A stretch of 8,331 bases of DNA from Comchoanobacter sp040266255 (GTDB lineage Bacteria; Pseudomonadota; Gammaproteobacteria; Comchoanobacterales; Comchoanobacteraceae): NCBI GenBank assembly GCA_040266255.1, contig JBDQEV010000031.1, positions 1 to 8,331 on the forward strand, given 5' to 3'. The translations under genes were made by a program, and so were the position numbers. This document shows positions 1 through 6,157 of the stretch, in pieces. The first letter of the stretch is position 1; the number at the start of each line of letters is the position of its first letter. The notes under the pieces are model-generated. The model worked only from the letters and a program-made list of their open reading frames with translations. It was not told the origin of the DNA and searched no databases.

Positions 1-395
1 ATGCAATGTTAAGTGCACTGAGGCGCTATCGTCGATGTTTAAGTCTGTCAGACTTGCCGCATGCAAGTGATATGTCACCTTTATTGCCTAAGCTAAAGGG
101 AGTAGGGGGGCTAGGGCAAAGACAAGTTCGACATGTCATCTCAGAAGCTTTCTCTATCGCTGAACAGGAGCTGCGTATTCAAGGTCATGCAGATGAAGCA
201 GATCACCTATGTACTGCAACTGTGCATTGGCTAAGACATACAGCGATTTCTGATGATGTAATCCATAGGCCTGGTGAGCATGTACGTGATGATGTAGGGC
301 ATGAAAATCTATCTACGACAAGCTTATATATTGATGTCATGGACGAGAAAAGACACCAATCTGCTCAATCAAAAACACTATTGCCTGATGAGTAA
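1..395 (+). CDS. Tyrosine-type site-specific recombinase (phage integrase family), C-terminal part only
   Basis: This is the C-terminal catalytic portion of a tyrosine recombinase, which cuts and rejoins DNA through a covalent 3'-phosphotyrosine. The frame is open from the window edge (the codon before the ATG at 6 is GCA), so the gene almost certainly begins upstream and the first catalytic Arg and the Lys are not seen. Counting from the ATG at 6, the HxxR box is HWLRHT at 74-79 (H74, R77), the second His is in VGHE (H99), and the nucleophile is Y108 in TTSLYIDV. The stretch LRRYRRCLSLSDLP followed by a PLLPK segment resembles the chromosomal and phage integrases in which the catalytic domain ends with an ENLGH...TTSxYLH-type block. 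The reading frame and all the late catalytic residues are intact, so there is no sign of decay in the visible part. It ends directly against the stop codon of the convergent gene. What it mobilises cannot be seen. Confidence 0.85.
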   Translation, partial: AMLSALRRYRRCLSLSDLPHASDMSPLLPKLKGVGGLGQRQVRHVISEAFSIAEQELRIQGHADEADHLCTATVHWLRHTAISDDVIHRPGEHVRDDVGHENLSTTSLYIDVMDEKRHQSAQSKTLLPDE

Positions 396-851
396 CTATT
401 GGTTGCAATGAGAATTGCGTTCTTGTTGGTAGTGCTTTTGGTTGATGGGGTTTGCAGTAATACCTTCAAAATGAGTGATTTTATAACCATTGTCAGTGTT
501 AATGGTCAAAATCATCTCCATGGGTAATTGCCAACTAGCCCTGGTGTTGCTGATATTGAGAATAAATGATGCTTGTGCATACTTGCCTTCTTCTGCATCA
601 GTGATTTTCACTGGGGAAAGGAATTTGTTTAAGGTGACGTGGTATTCATCATTGTTTGAGTCAGATAAGGCAGATGTTAAACTCTTCTCATAAGCATCGT
701 ATGCTTCTGAAGTAAAAAACTCAGATAAGTGTTCTGATTGTGATGGAATAGAAAACATTTCTGCTAGTCGGTACTCAGTCCATTTTTCAATTGATGCGTG
801 GGTATAACCAAGTAAACAAATGATACTCAGTAGTTGAATTGAATGTTTCAT
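396..851 (-). CDS. Small exported protein resembling the IcmL/DotI periplasmic domain
   Basis: A 151-residue protein with a clear signal peptide: MKHSIQLLS, a hydrophobic core, and a signal peptidase I type site after THA at residue 19. I place the start at 851 because AGGA at 858-861 (minus strand) lies 6 nt upstream; an ATG at 887 would add 12 residues before the signal peptide. The mature part follows the pattern of IcmL/DotI-like proteins: an early Trp (W24), a segment ending in EFFTSEAYDAYEKSL (44-58) that resembles the 'YFTxEGWxAYxKAL' region, then a beta-rich half with ASWQLPMEMILTI (105-117) where the family has a 'W-x-V/A-x-M-P-L' strand. DotI/IcmL is a core component of type IVB secretion, but stand-alone secreted copies are common in Legionella and relatives and need not belong to an apparatus. 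No other Dot/Icm gene is in the window. The assignment rests on pattern resemblance by eye. Confidence 0.5.
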   Translation of the reverse strand: MKHSIQLLSIICLLGYTHASIEKWTEYRLAEMFSIPSQSEHLSEFFTSEAYDAYEKSLTSALSDSNNDEYHVTLNKFLSPVKITDAEEGKYAQASFILNISNTRASWQLPMEMILTINTDNGYKITHFEGITANPINQKHYQQERNSHCNQ

Positions 852-876
852 CCTTAATCCTATCTTGACTGATTTT

Positions 877-905
877 ATTATATGCAAAATTACATCGTTA
901 TACTA
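877..905 (-). promoter_or_regulatory. Putative sigma70 promoter of the IcmL-like gene
   Basis: On the minus strand a perfect TATAAT lies at 877-882, with start expected near 869, about 18 nt before the ATG at 851. The matching -35 position (around 900-905) reads TAGTAT and is poor, so the call rests on the -10 box and its position. Confidence 0.35.
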
Positions 906-991
906 GATTTCAATGGATCTTGAAGTAGAAATTTTCATCAAATATGGGCAAGTATTTTAGTTTTGACGTTAGGGGCTGATTTTGTGTCATA

Positions 992-1020
992 TTGACTTTG
1001 AGATAGCGGTGTGATAAATT
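992..1020 (+). promoter_or_regulatory. Putative extended -10 sigma70 promoter of the MFS transporter gene
   Basis: TTGACT at 992-997 (5 of 6 to consensus) is separated by 17 bases from TAAATT at 1015-1020, which is preceded by the extended -10 element TGA at 1012-1014. Transcription would begin near 1027, giving a leader of about 85 nt before the ATG at 1112. A second TTGACG at 963-968 has no well-spaced partner. Confidence 0.45.
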
Positions 1021-1100
1021 CTTGCAAATATCTACTAAAAAAGACCGTAGATACATCAGAGGTCATCAGCCTCAAATATTATTAAAATTTACATCGTTAT

Positions 1101-1104
1101 GGAG
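1101..1104 (+). promoter_or_regulatory. Ribosome binding site that decides the MFS start
   Basis: GGAG sits 7 nt before the ATG at 1112. A TTG codon at 1022 would extend the protein by 30 residues, but it falls inside or at the edge of the predicted promoter and adds a charged, non-conserved segment, so the ATG at 1112 is preferred. Confidence 0.7.
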
Positions 1105-1111
1105 CTTATTG

Positions 1112-2401
1112 ATGCAAGAGAGTTTTAGCAATATTTATCGAATTAATGTCGCTGCGTGGAGTGCTGTACTATTTTGTGCATTGTTCTACTCATATGATGT
1201 TTTATTAAGAATTGCACCTAGTGTGATGACACAAGAGTTGATGCAGCACTATGGTATCAGTGCATTTAAACTTAGTGGAATGATGGCATTTTATTACTAT
1301 GTTTATGCGCCAATGCAAATGCCAGTTGGATTTTTGATGGATCGATATGGCCCTAGGCGGTTGTTGACAGTCTCAGGGATCATCTGTTCATTTGGGATAT
1401 ATTTATTCTCTGCAACCAAGTTGGTTTGGGTTGCAATGTTAAGTCGTTTCTTAGTTGGATTAGGCTCTTCGTTTGCGTTTGTGGGTGTTTTAAAAATTGC
1501 GTCTATGGTACTGCCTGCAAACTTTTTTGCATTTGTATCTGGATCTACAATGGCATTAGGTATGTTTGGCGCAACAGTCGGTGATCATATTTTATCCACC
1601 TTTAAGCTTTCAATCGGTTGGCAAAGCCTTTGTGTTTATGCTGCATTTGCAGGATTGTTGATTACTTTTATGATGTTTTTAGTGGTGCCAAGTGGTGCGA
1701 CAGCATCAGATGACGGTGATCATCAGGTAGAAGATTTTAAAACATTGGTTAATGGTATTAAGGTAGTTGCTTCTTCGCCGACCATTTGGATTTATGCAAT
1801 TGTTGGGTGCTTGACCTATACGCCATTATTATTATTTGCAGAGCTATTTGGTATTGATTTCATTCAAGCAAAATATCAGTGCTCACACATTCAGGCCTCA
1901 CAGTTGAACTCAATCATCTTTATGGGTTGGTTAATTGGTGGGCCACTGGTATGCTCAATTTCTGACTACATCAAAAGCCGAAAGATTCCTTTGGTGATTG
2001 GGACATTGGGTGCTTTTATATGTAGCTGGATCATTATTTATTCTTCAGTGTCCATACAGCTTCTGCCAGTGGTGATGCTGTTGTTTGGTATCTTAAATAG
2101 TGTACAAGTGATTGTATTCCCCGTGGCCAAAGACTTAAGTTGTAAACTTACAACCGCATCTGCACTTGCTTTAACCAATATGATTTGTATGCTATCTGGA
2201 ATGATGCAACCGATTATTGGGCAACTGCTAGAGTATACACACTGGGTATTGGAGCATACGCATGAAGTTGAGCAGTTTAGTTTAGTTGACTTTCAAGTGG
2301 CATACTTACTGATTCCTATCTTTCTCATTATTTCTATGTTACTTTTATTCTGTGTCAAGGATAGTTACATCAAAGATGAAAGCAGTCATTCGGTGCATTA
2401 A
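1112..2401 (+). CDS. MFS transporter, Pht/Fpt-like
   Basis: A 429-residue inner-membrane carrier of the major facilitator superfamily, with about twelve hydrophobic segments and a polar central loop (roughly residues 195-215, SGATASDDGDHQVEDF region). The loop 2-3 signature motif A is clear as GFLMDRYGPRR (73-83; G73, D77, R78, R82, R83). The N-terminal block, with VLLRIAPSVM, then FYYYVYAPMQMPVG, then RFLVGLGSSFAFVGVLKIAS, is typical of the MFS group widespread in Legionella (Pht) and Francisella (Fpt), some members of which import amino acids or nucleosides inside host cells. The substrate cannot be read from the sequence. The start is set by GGAG at 1101-1104. The 3' end overlaps the next gene by 26 bp, so the two are probably cotranscribed and translationally coupled. 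No truncation or frameshift is seen. Confidence 0.88.
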   Translation: MQESFSNIYRINVAAWSAVLFCALFYSYDVLLRIAPSVMTQELMQHYGISAFKLSGMMAFYYYVYAPMQMPVGFLMDRYGPRRLLTVSGIICSFGIYLFSATKLVWVAMLSRFLVGLGSSFAFVGVLKIASMVLPANFFAFVSGSTMALGMFGATVGDHILSTFKLSIGWQSLCVYAAFAGLLITFMMFLVVPSGATASDDGDHQVEDFKTLVNGIKVVASSPTIWIYAIVGCLTYTPLLLFAELFGIDFIQAKYQCSHIQASQLNSIIFMGWLIGGPLVCSISDYIKSRKIPLVIGTLGAFICSWIIIYSSVSIQLLPVVMLLFGILNSVQVIVFPVAKDLSCKLTTASALALTNMICMLSGMMQPIIGQLLEYTHWVLEHTHEVEQFSLVDFQVAYLLIPIFLIISMLLLFCVKDSYIKDESSHSVH

Positions 2402-2954
2402 GTTCTCATTAGCTACATTTTTACTTGCTGGTTGTGTTGTAGAAGAACCTGTTGCAGGTTATGAGAAAGATATTTGTCAATTCGTGCATTCACACAGGGG
2501 TTGGAAGAATGCTTTGCGTAAAGCAGAGCGTCATTATGGTATTACGCCTGGTACTGTGATGTCTGTAATATACCATGAGTCATCATTCAGATCACATGTG
2601 AGGCCGCCACGCGATTGGGTGCTCGGTGTATTTCCAGTCAGAACCAGGACAGAATATGGTTATGGACAGGTCAAGGATATTACCTGGCAGTGGTATTTAG
2701 AAAAAGATCCGGGTTTGTTCCGTTCTCGCACAAGCTTTTCTGATACGGTGAGATTCATAGGCTGGTACTATCAGCATTATAAAAAGGTCTCGAGGGAAAC
2801 GAATCAGCCTGCATATGACTTCTACCTTGCTTATCATGAAGGCCTTGGTGGCTATCAGCGTTTGACTGCGGTTAACGATTGGCTACATAAGAAGTCAAGC
2901 TCAGTGCAAAAAGTTGCTGATGAATTTGATTTAGTGCTGAGAGACTGTTTGTGA
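2376..2954 (+). CDS. Lytic-transglycosylase-like (SLT domain) lipoprotein
   Basis: A 192-residue lipoprotein. From the ATG at 2376 the signal peptide ends in the lipobox LLAGC, with C20 as the lipidated cysteine; a GTG at 2352 would lengthen the n-region by 8 residues without benefit. The rest resembles the lysozyme-fold SLT domain: ERHYGITPGTVMSVIYHESSF (about 51-71) carries the probable catalytic Glu (E68) in an E-S-S-x motif, YGYGQVKD (94-101) matches the conserved GxxQ turn, and LAYHEGLGGY (151-160) corresponds to the late Tyr-containing helix. Such enzymes cleave peptidoglycan glycan strands with formation of 1,6-anhydro-MurNAc. It probably sits on a membrane facing the periplasm and acts in wall remodelling. 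The gene starts inside the MFS gene (26 bp overlap) and its last 24 bp overlap, tail to tail, the antiporter gene on the other strand. A near-ideal Shine-Dalgarno is lacking (AAGGA at 2357-2361 is 14 nt away), consistent with coupling to the upstream gene. Confidence 0.8.
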   Translation: MKAVIRCIKFSLATFLLAGCVVEEPVAGYEKDICQFVHSHRGWKNALRKAERHYGITPGTVMSVIYHESSFRSHVRPPRDWVLGVFPVRTRTEYGYGQVKDITWQWYLEKDPGLFRSRTSFSDTVRFIGWYYQHYKKVSRETNQPAYDFYLAYHEGLGGYQRLTAVNDWLHKKSSSVQKVADEFDLVLRDCL

Positions 2955-4178
2955 TGGCTTTAGTAAATAGCCAATCGTTGATCCCTGTACTAGGTTGGTG
3001 AAGCAAACTACTGCATAAGTTGCAAGCAATAGAGTGTTGTGGTACTCAGAGTTTGGTAAACTGAGTGCCAATGCAATTGCCAATCCACCTCTTAGTCCAC
3101 CCCATATGAGAATTCTTTCTGCAGTTTGGGTCATTTGTTTATGGGCAAGTACTGTTCTGACGGGTAAAAGAATGGTAATGATTCTTGCAGAGAGTGCAAG
3201 TACAATAACGCCAATACAGAGTGCAATTTCTGTGTGCCCAATGCTGAGTTCTAGTGACTCTAAACCAATTAACAAATATAAAAACATATTGAGAATTTCT
3301 TCTAAAGAACCCCAGAAACTGGATAAGGTTGCTTTTGCTTCAGATTGATGATCAAGCGCATCGGAAATCATAATGCCGGCACAAACCATCGCCAGTGGCC
3401 CTGAAATATGTAGTATATTACAAACGGTATAGACACCACTGACAATAAAGAGACTAACTAAAATGTTTGTATGTGCATCAAAGTTCTCATACTGAATGAC
3501 TTTCTTTGCTAGGTATCCAGAAGCAATTCCTGCACATATTCCACCAATAAACTCACGTGTAAAGAGTAAGAGAGTGGATGAGATCGTAGCTGAAGAGCTG
3601 TTTTGGAATGTGATCTCGTAAAGTGTTAAAAAGATTACAATCCCAATCCCATCATTGAATAACGACTCACCTGCAACTTTTGCTTCAATACTTGCAGGTG
3701 TTTTTGCATGTTTGAGCATACCAATGACTGCAACAGGATCTGTTGGAGAGATTAGAGCACCAAAGAGCAGGCAATGGAGCCAGGGGGTGTTAAGGCCAAG
3801 GAGCTGTAGTAAATAGTAGAAGCCAGAACCAATAGTTATAAATGAGAGTAGGGTCGAAATGCTTGCCAGTACTCCAATCTCAAGTGCATGATCTTTCAAG
3901 ACCGAAGACTTTAATGAAGCTGCACCAGCAAAGAGCAGAACAGGTAGCATAAAATCAAGTAGTAGCTCATGGAATTTAGTTGTAGTAATCCAAGTTGTTG
4001 CATGCTCAATGACCATAATGGGTCCTAGAAGCTGCTCAGAGAGCTTTAAGGTGAAGATACTAATTAATGAAATTAACAAAATGCCAACAGAAGGTTGTAT
4101 TCTCAAGTGTTGAGAAGAGATATAGCCTAGCAGTGTAGCAGCTGATAAAACAATCATGCTGATTTGTAGGTCATTCAT
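2931..4178 (-). CDS. nhaP: Na+/H+ antiporter, CPA1 family (NhaP type)
   Basis: A 415-residue polytopic membrane protein of the cation/proton antiporter 1 family, which exchanges cytoplasmic Na+ (or K+/Li+) for protons. Diagnostic motifs are LFAGAASLK (82-90), SPTDPVAV (144-151, with T146-D147 of the unwound helix), GESLFNDG (170-177, with N175-D176 as the ion-binding pair) and GGLRGGLAIAL (360-370, with R363). The Asn-Asp pair is the signature of electroneutral CPA1 exchangers such as NhaP, in contrast to Asp-Asp in NhaA. Length is normal for a bacterial NhaP without the large C-terminal cytoplasmic domain; only about 10 residues follow the last helix. The start at 4178 is supported by GGAG at 4184-4187 (minus strand), 5 nt away. 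It is divergent from nhaA, with a shared promoter region. The symbol is a family-level label; cation preference is not known. Confidence 0.9.
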   Translation of the reverse strand: MNDLQISMIVLSAATLLGYISSQHLRIQPSVGILLISLISIFTLKLSEQLLGPIMVIEHATTWITTTKFHELLLDFMLPVLLFAGAASLKSSVLKDHALEIGVLASISTLLSFITIGSGFYYLLQLLGLNTPWLHCLLFGALISPTDPVAVIGMLKHAKTPASIEAKVAGESLFNDGIGIVIFLTLYEITFQNSSSATISSTLLLFTREFIGGICAGIASGYLAKKVIQYENFDAHTNILVSLFIVSGVYTVCNILHISGPLAMVCAGIMISDALDHQSEAKATLSSFWGSLEEILNMFLYLLIGLESLELSIGHTEIALCIGVIVLALSARIITILLPVRTVLAHKQMTQTAERILIWGGLRGGLAIALALSLPNSEYHNTLLLATYAVVCFTNLVQGSTIGYLLKPSQTVSQH

Positions 4179-4188
4179 ATTTGCTCCA

Positions 4189-4217
4189 TTGATTAGATTG
4201 TCGATTGCATTTATAAT
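4189..4217 (+). promoter_or_regulatory. Sigma70 promoter of nhaA
   Basis: TTGATT at 4189-4194 and a perfect TATAAT at 4212-4217 are 17 bases apart. The start would lie near 4224, giving a leader of about 20 nt to the ATG at 4244. Its -35 box lies in the leader of the divergent nhaP transcript, next to the nhaP ribosome binding site. Confidence 0.6.
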
Positions 4218-4241
4218 AGTTCTTAATTCTAATAGTGTCCA
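4213..4241 (-). promoter_or_regulatory. Sigma70 promoter of nhaP, overlapping the nhaA promoter
   Basis: Read on the minus strand, TGGACA (plus-strand 4236-4241) is followed after 17 bases by TATTAT (plus-strand 4213-4218). Each box matches consensus at 5 of 6 positions. The start would be near 4206, about 28 nt before the nhaP ATG. The -10 box occupies almost the same bases as that of the nhaA promoter. Confidence 0.5.
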
Positions 4242-4243
4242 GG

Positions 4244-5380
4244 ATGAACGCAGAACAGAGTACCAAACCAGGGATCATGGTTTTTTTAGCCGCAATTTTT
4301 GCATTGTTGGTATGTAATATAGGGTTGAATCATCAGTATGATTCTATTTTCCAGCACATATTGATTGATCATGCATACCACCCAGTAACGCCATTATTTC
4401 TCATTAATGAGGTTTTGATGGTTTTATTTTTTTTCTCAGTTGCATTAGAGATTAAGTTTGAGTATCTCTATGGTGTTTTACAGGAGCGGTCAACTAGAGC
4501 GCTGCCAGCATTATGTGCAATAGGTGGTATGCTAGTTCCTGCTTTTATCTATCTATTTTTTGAGCAAGGTGAGTATATCGCAGGTTGGGCTATTCCTGTT
4601 GCAACAGATATTGCATTTTCATTGGCAGCTTTAATGCTGGTTGGGCGGAATTTGCCACCTTCAGTTCGTGTGTTTTTACTCTCATTGGCAATTTTTGATG
4701 ATATTGGTGCTATTGGTGTAATTGCGGTTTACTTTTCTAAGGGAATAACCTGGTATGTTATTGCAGCTCTTATAGGGTGTTTAGGATATTTGGCTATTGT
4801 TTCAAATAAAACCAATCGAATGGTGTTTTATATGATTGGTTTATTGGGTTTATGGTACTTGTGTTTCATTGGCGGAATTCATACAACACTTGCTGGTGTG
4901 GCGACAGCGCTTTTTATCCCGATGAGAAATGATATTGGTCTAAAGGCGCAGCAGTTGAATGAAAAAATTTATCCTTATGTAATGTATCTGATCCTGCCAT
5001 TGTTTGCTTTTGCCAACGCTGGTTTTGCATTCCATGATGTAATGCATGTGTTTGATTTGGCATTTGCGTATGGTATTTTCTTTGGGTTATTGATAGGCAA
5101 GCCATTAGGAATTGGTGTAATTGGTTATATATTGGTGCGTTGTAATCTATGTGCATATCCTCTTGGCATGGGTAATATGCATCTATTTGCTATTGCGTTT
5201 TTATGCGGCATTGGTTTTACGATGAGCTTATTTATTGCATTGTTGGCATTCAAAGAGCCTGAAATCTTAGATGTAGCTAGACTATCTATTTTAGCAGCAT
5301 CTGCAATTTCTGGTGTTTTCGGAATGCTGATGATAAGGTATCTATCATCACAGCAACTGCTACAGTATAAGAAAATCTAA
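4244..5380 (+). CDS. nhaA: Electrogenic Na+/H+ antiporter NhaA
   Basis: A 378-residue inner-membrane antiporter of the NhaA family (E. coli NhaA is 388 residues), which expels one Na+ or Li+ for two H+. The whole fold is recognisable: LFLINEVLMVLFFFSVALEIK (51-71), GWAIPVATDIAFSL (114-127, T121-D122 of the unwound helix), LAIFDDIGAIGVIA (148-161, with D152-D153 equivalent to the E. coli D163-D164 ion site), GGIHTTLAGVA (210-220, H213 at the position of the pH-related H225), PLFAFANAGFAF (252-263), GLLIGKPLGIG (281-291, K286 equivalent to K300) and CGIGFTMSLFIA (321-332). All key residues are present. I use the ATG at 4244; a GTG at 4235 adds three residues, and both lack a well-spaced Shine-Dalgarno (AGG touches the ATG), so the start is uncertain by a few codons. 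It is followed after 2 bp by a small membrane protein gene, probably in the same operon. Confidence 0.96.
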   Translation: MNAEQSTKPGIMVFLAAIFALLVCNIGLNHQYDSIFQHILIDHAYHPVTPLFLINEVLMVLFFFSVALEIKFEYLYGVLQERSTRALPALCAIGGMLVPAFIYLFFEQGEYIAGWAIPVATDIAFSLAALMLVGRNLPPSVRVFLLSLAIFDDIGAIGVIAVYFSKGITWYVIAALIGCLGYLAIVSNKTNRMVFYMIGLLGLWYLCFIGGIHTTLAGVATALFIPMRNDIGLKAQQLNEKIYPYVMYLILPLFAFANAGFAFHDVMHVFDLAFAYGIFFGLLIGKPLGIGVIGYILVRCNLCAYPLGMGNMHLFAIAFLCGIGFTMSLFIALLAFKEPEILDVARLSILAASAISGVFGMLMIRYLSSQQLLQYKKI

Positions 5381-5382
5381 AT

Positions 5383-5994
5383 ATGTTGGAATCTCAATCG
5401 TTATTAGAGAAAAAGAAATCGACTAAAAGGGATTTAACCAGGTATTGGCCAGTCTTAACAATTAGCGCATGTTCAGCATTTACAGTTGTTGCGCTAGAAG
5501 AAAAGTATGCTGTATATGTGGTGGTAATGGCATTTGTGTCTGTCTTATTGCAGTTACCCCTTTTACGCTGTAGACCAAAAAAACTGAATCAAAGTATTGT
5601 TATAAATACGCATACACTAAAGATGCATTTTACAGAATCTCAGAAGATGGTTGATGAGATAGCGCAAATGATGTCTGCGTATAAAGAAAAGATTGATGCA
5701 CTGCAGTTTCAGCCCACAACAGTAACTGTAGTTCAGTCAAATCATCCAGTAACTACTTCAGAGTCACTGATGTTAAGTCGTATAATTCAAGAAGGTATTG
5801 TATATAGAGGAGAGATATTAGATCGGGTATTACAATCAAAGCCAGTAACTGAAAAAGAGCTGCAAAGTCTTGATGAGGTGATGCAGGAGCTGTATACAGC
5901 TGGGTCTACCCTAGCGGAAATGCTTGATGTTAAGTTAGGGTGTTGTTATGAGCGTTTGCAGACCCAACATCAGCGTATGAGTGTATTGGCTTAG
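5383..5994 (+). CDS. Unrecognised two-helix membrane protein, cotranscribed with nhaA
   Basis: A 203-residue protein that I do not recognise. After a basic N-terminus (EKKKSTKRDLTR, 9-20) there are two hydrophobic segments, about 22-38 and 42-61, separated by a tight EEK turn. A basic stop-transfer sequence (RCRPKK, 62-67) follows, so both ends should be cytoplasmic by the positive-inside rule. The remaining 135 residues are polar and mostly helix-forming: about 72-108 has heptad-like hydrophobic spacing (coiled-coil candidate), and 125-200 is rich in Leu, Glu, Met and Gln. A Pro/Thr/Val-rich linker (about 110-125) divides the two halves. The ATG lies 2 bp after the nhaA stop, with no clear Shine-Dalgarno, so it is probably translated by coupling to nhaA. 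A role as an antiporter partner is inferred from position only. Confidence 0.75.
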   Translation: MLESQSLLEKKKSTKRDLTRYWPVLTISACSAFTVVALEEKYAVYVVVMAFVSVLLQLPLLRCRPKKLNQSIVINTHTLKMHFTESQKMVDEIAQMMSAYKEKIDALQFQPTTVTVVQSNHPVTTSESLMLSRIIQEGIVYRGEILDRVLQSKPVTEKELQSLDEVMQELYTAGSTLAEMLDVKLGCCYERLQTQHQRMSVLA

Positions 5995-6120
5995 CAAACA
6001 CAAAGCCTATAAATGAGCGTTCTGAAAATATAAAGATTGAGAGTAATATGATGAAACTGTACTGATCTTTTATGTAATTATTTAATTCGAAATTGATAGT
6101 AGATTGGCTAGGAGTGTTTT

Positions 6121-6129
6121 TGCTAAAAT
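6121..6129 (+). promoter_or_regulatory. Extended -10 promoter of the GrpB-family gene
   Basis: TGCTAAAAT at 6121-6129 is a full extended -10 element (TG, one base, then TAAAAT with 5 of 6 matches). The nearest -35-like hexamer, TTGGCT at 6104-6109, is only 14 bases away, as is tolerated with extended -10 promoters. The start would be near 6136, about 22 nt before the first ATG. The rest of the 163-base gap (5995-6157) shows no other clear element; I see no convincing terminator for the nhaA operon there. Confidence 0.5.
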
Positions 6130-6157
6130 AGGAAACGATTGATCTAGTAAAGCGAGA

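Noticed and set aside
490..693. Plus-strand ORF of 67 codons
   Set aside because: It lies entirely inside, and antisense to, the IcmL-like gene; no Shine-Dalgarno or recognisable protein pattern.
1022..1111. TTG start adding 30 residues to the MFS transporter
   Set aside because: It touches the predicted promoter, lacks a binding site and adds a charged segment; the ATG at 1112 has GGAG at 7 nt.
3034..3348. Plus-strand ORF of 104 codons
   Set aside because: Antisense shadow of the nhaP gene, whose motifs fix the true strand.
4914..5156. Minus-strand ORF of 80 codons
   Set aside because: Antisense shadow of nhaA; His/Gln-rich composition is typical of reversed membrane-protein codons.
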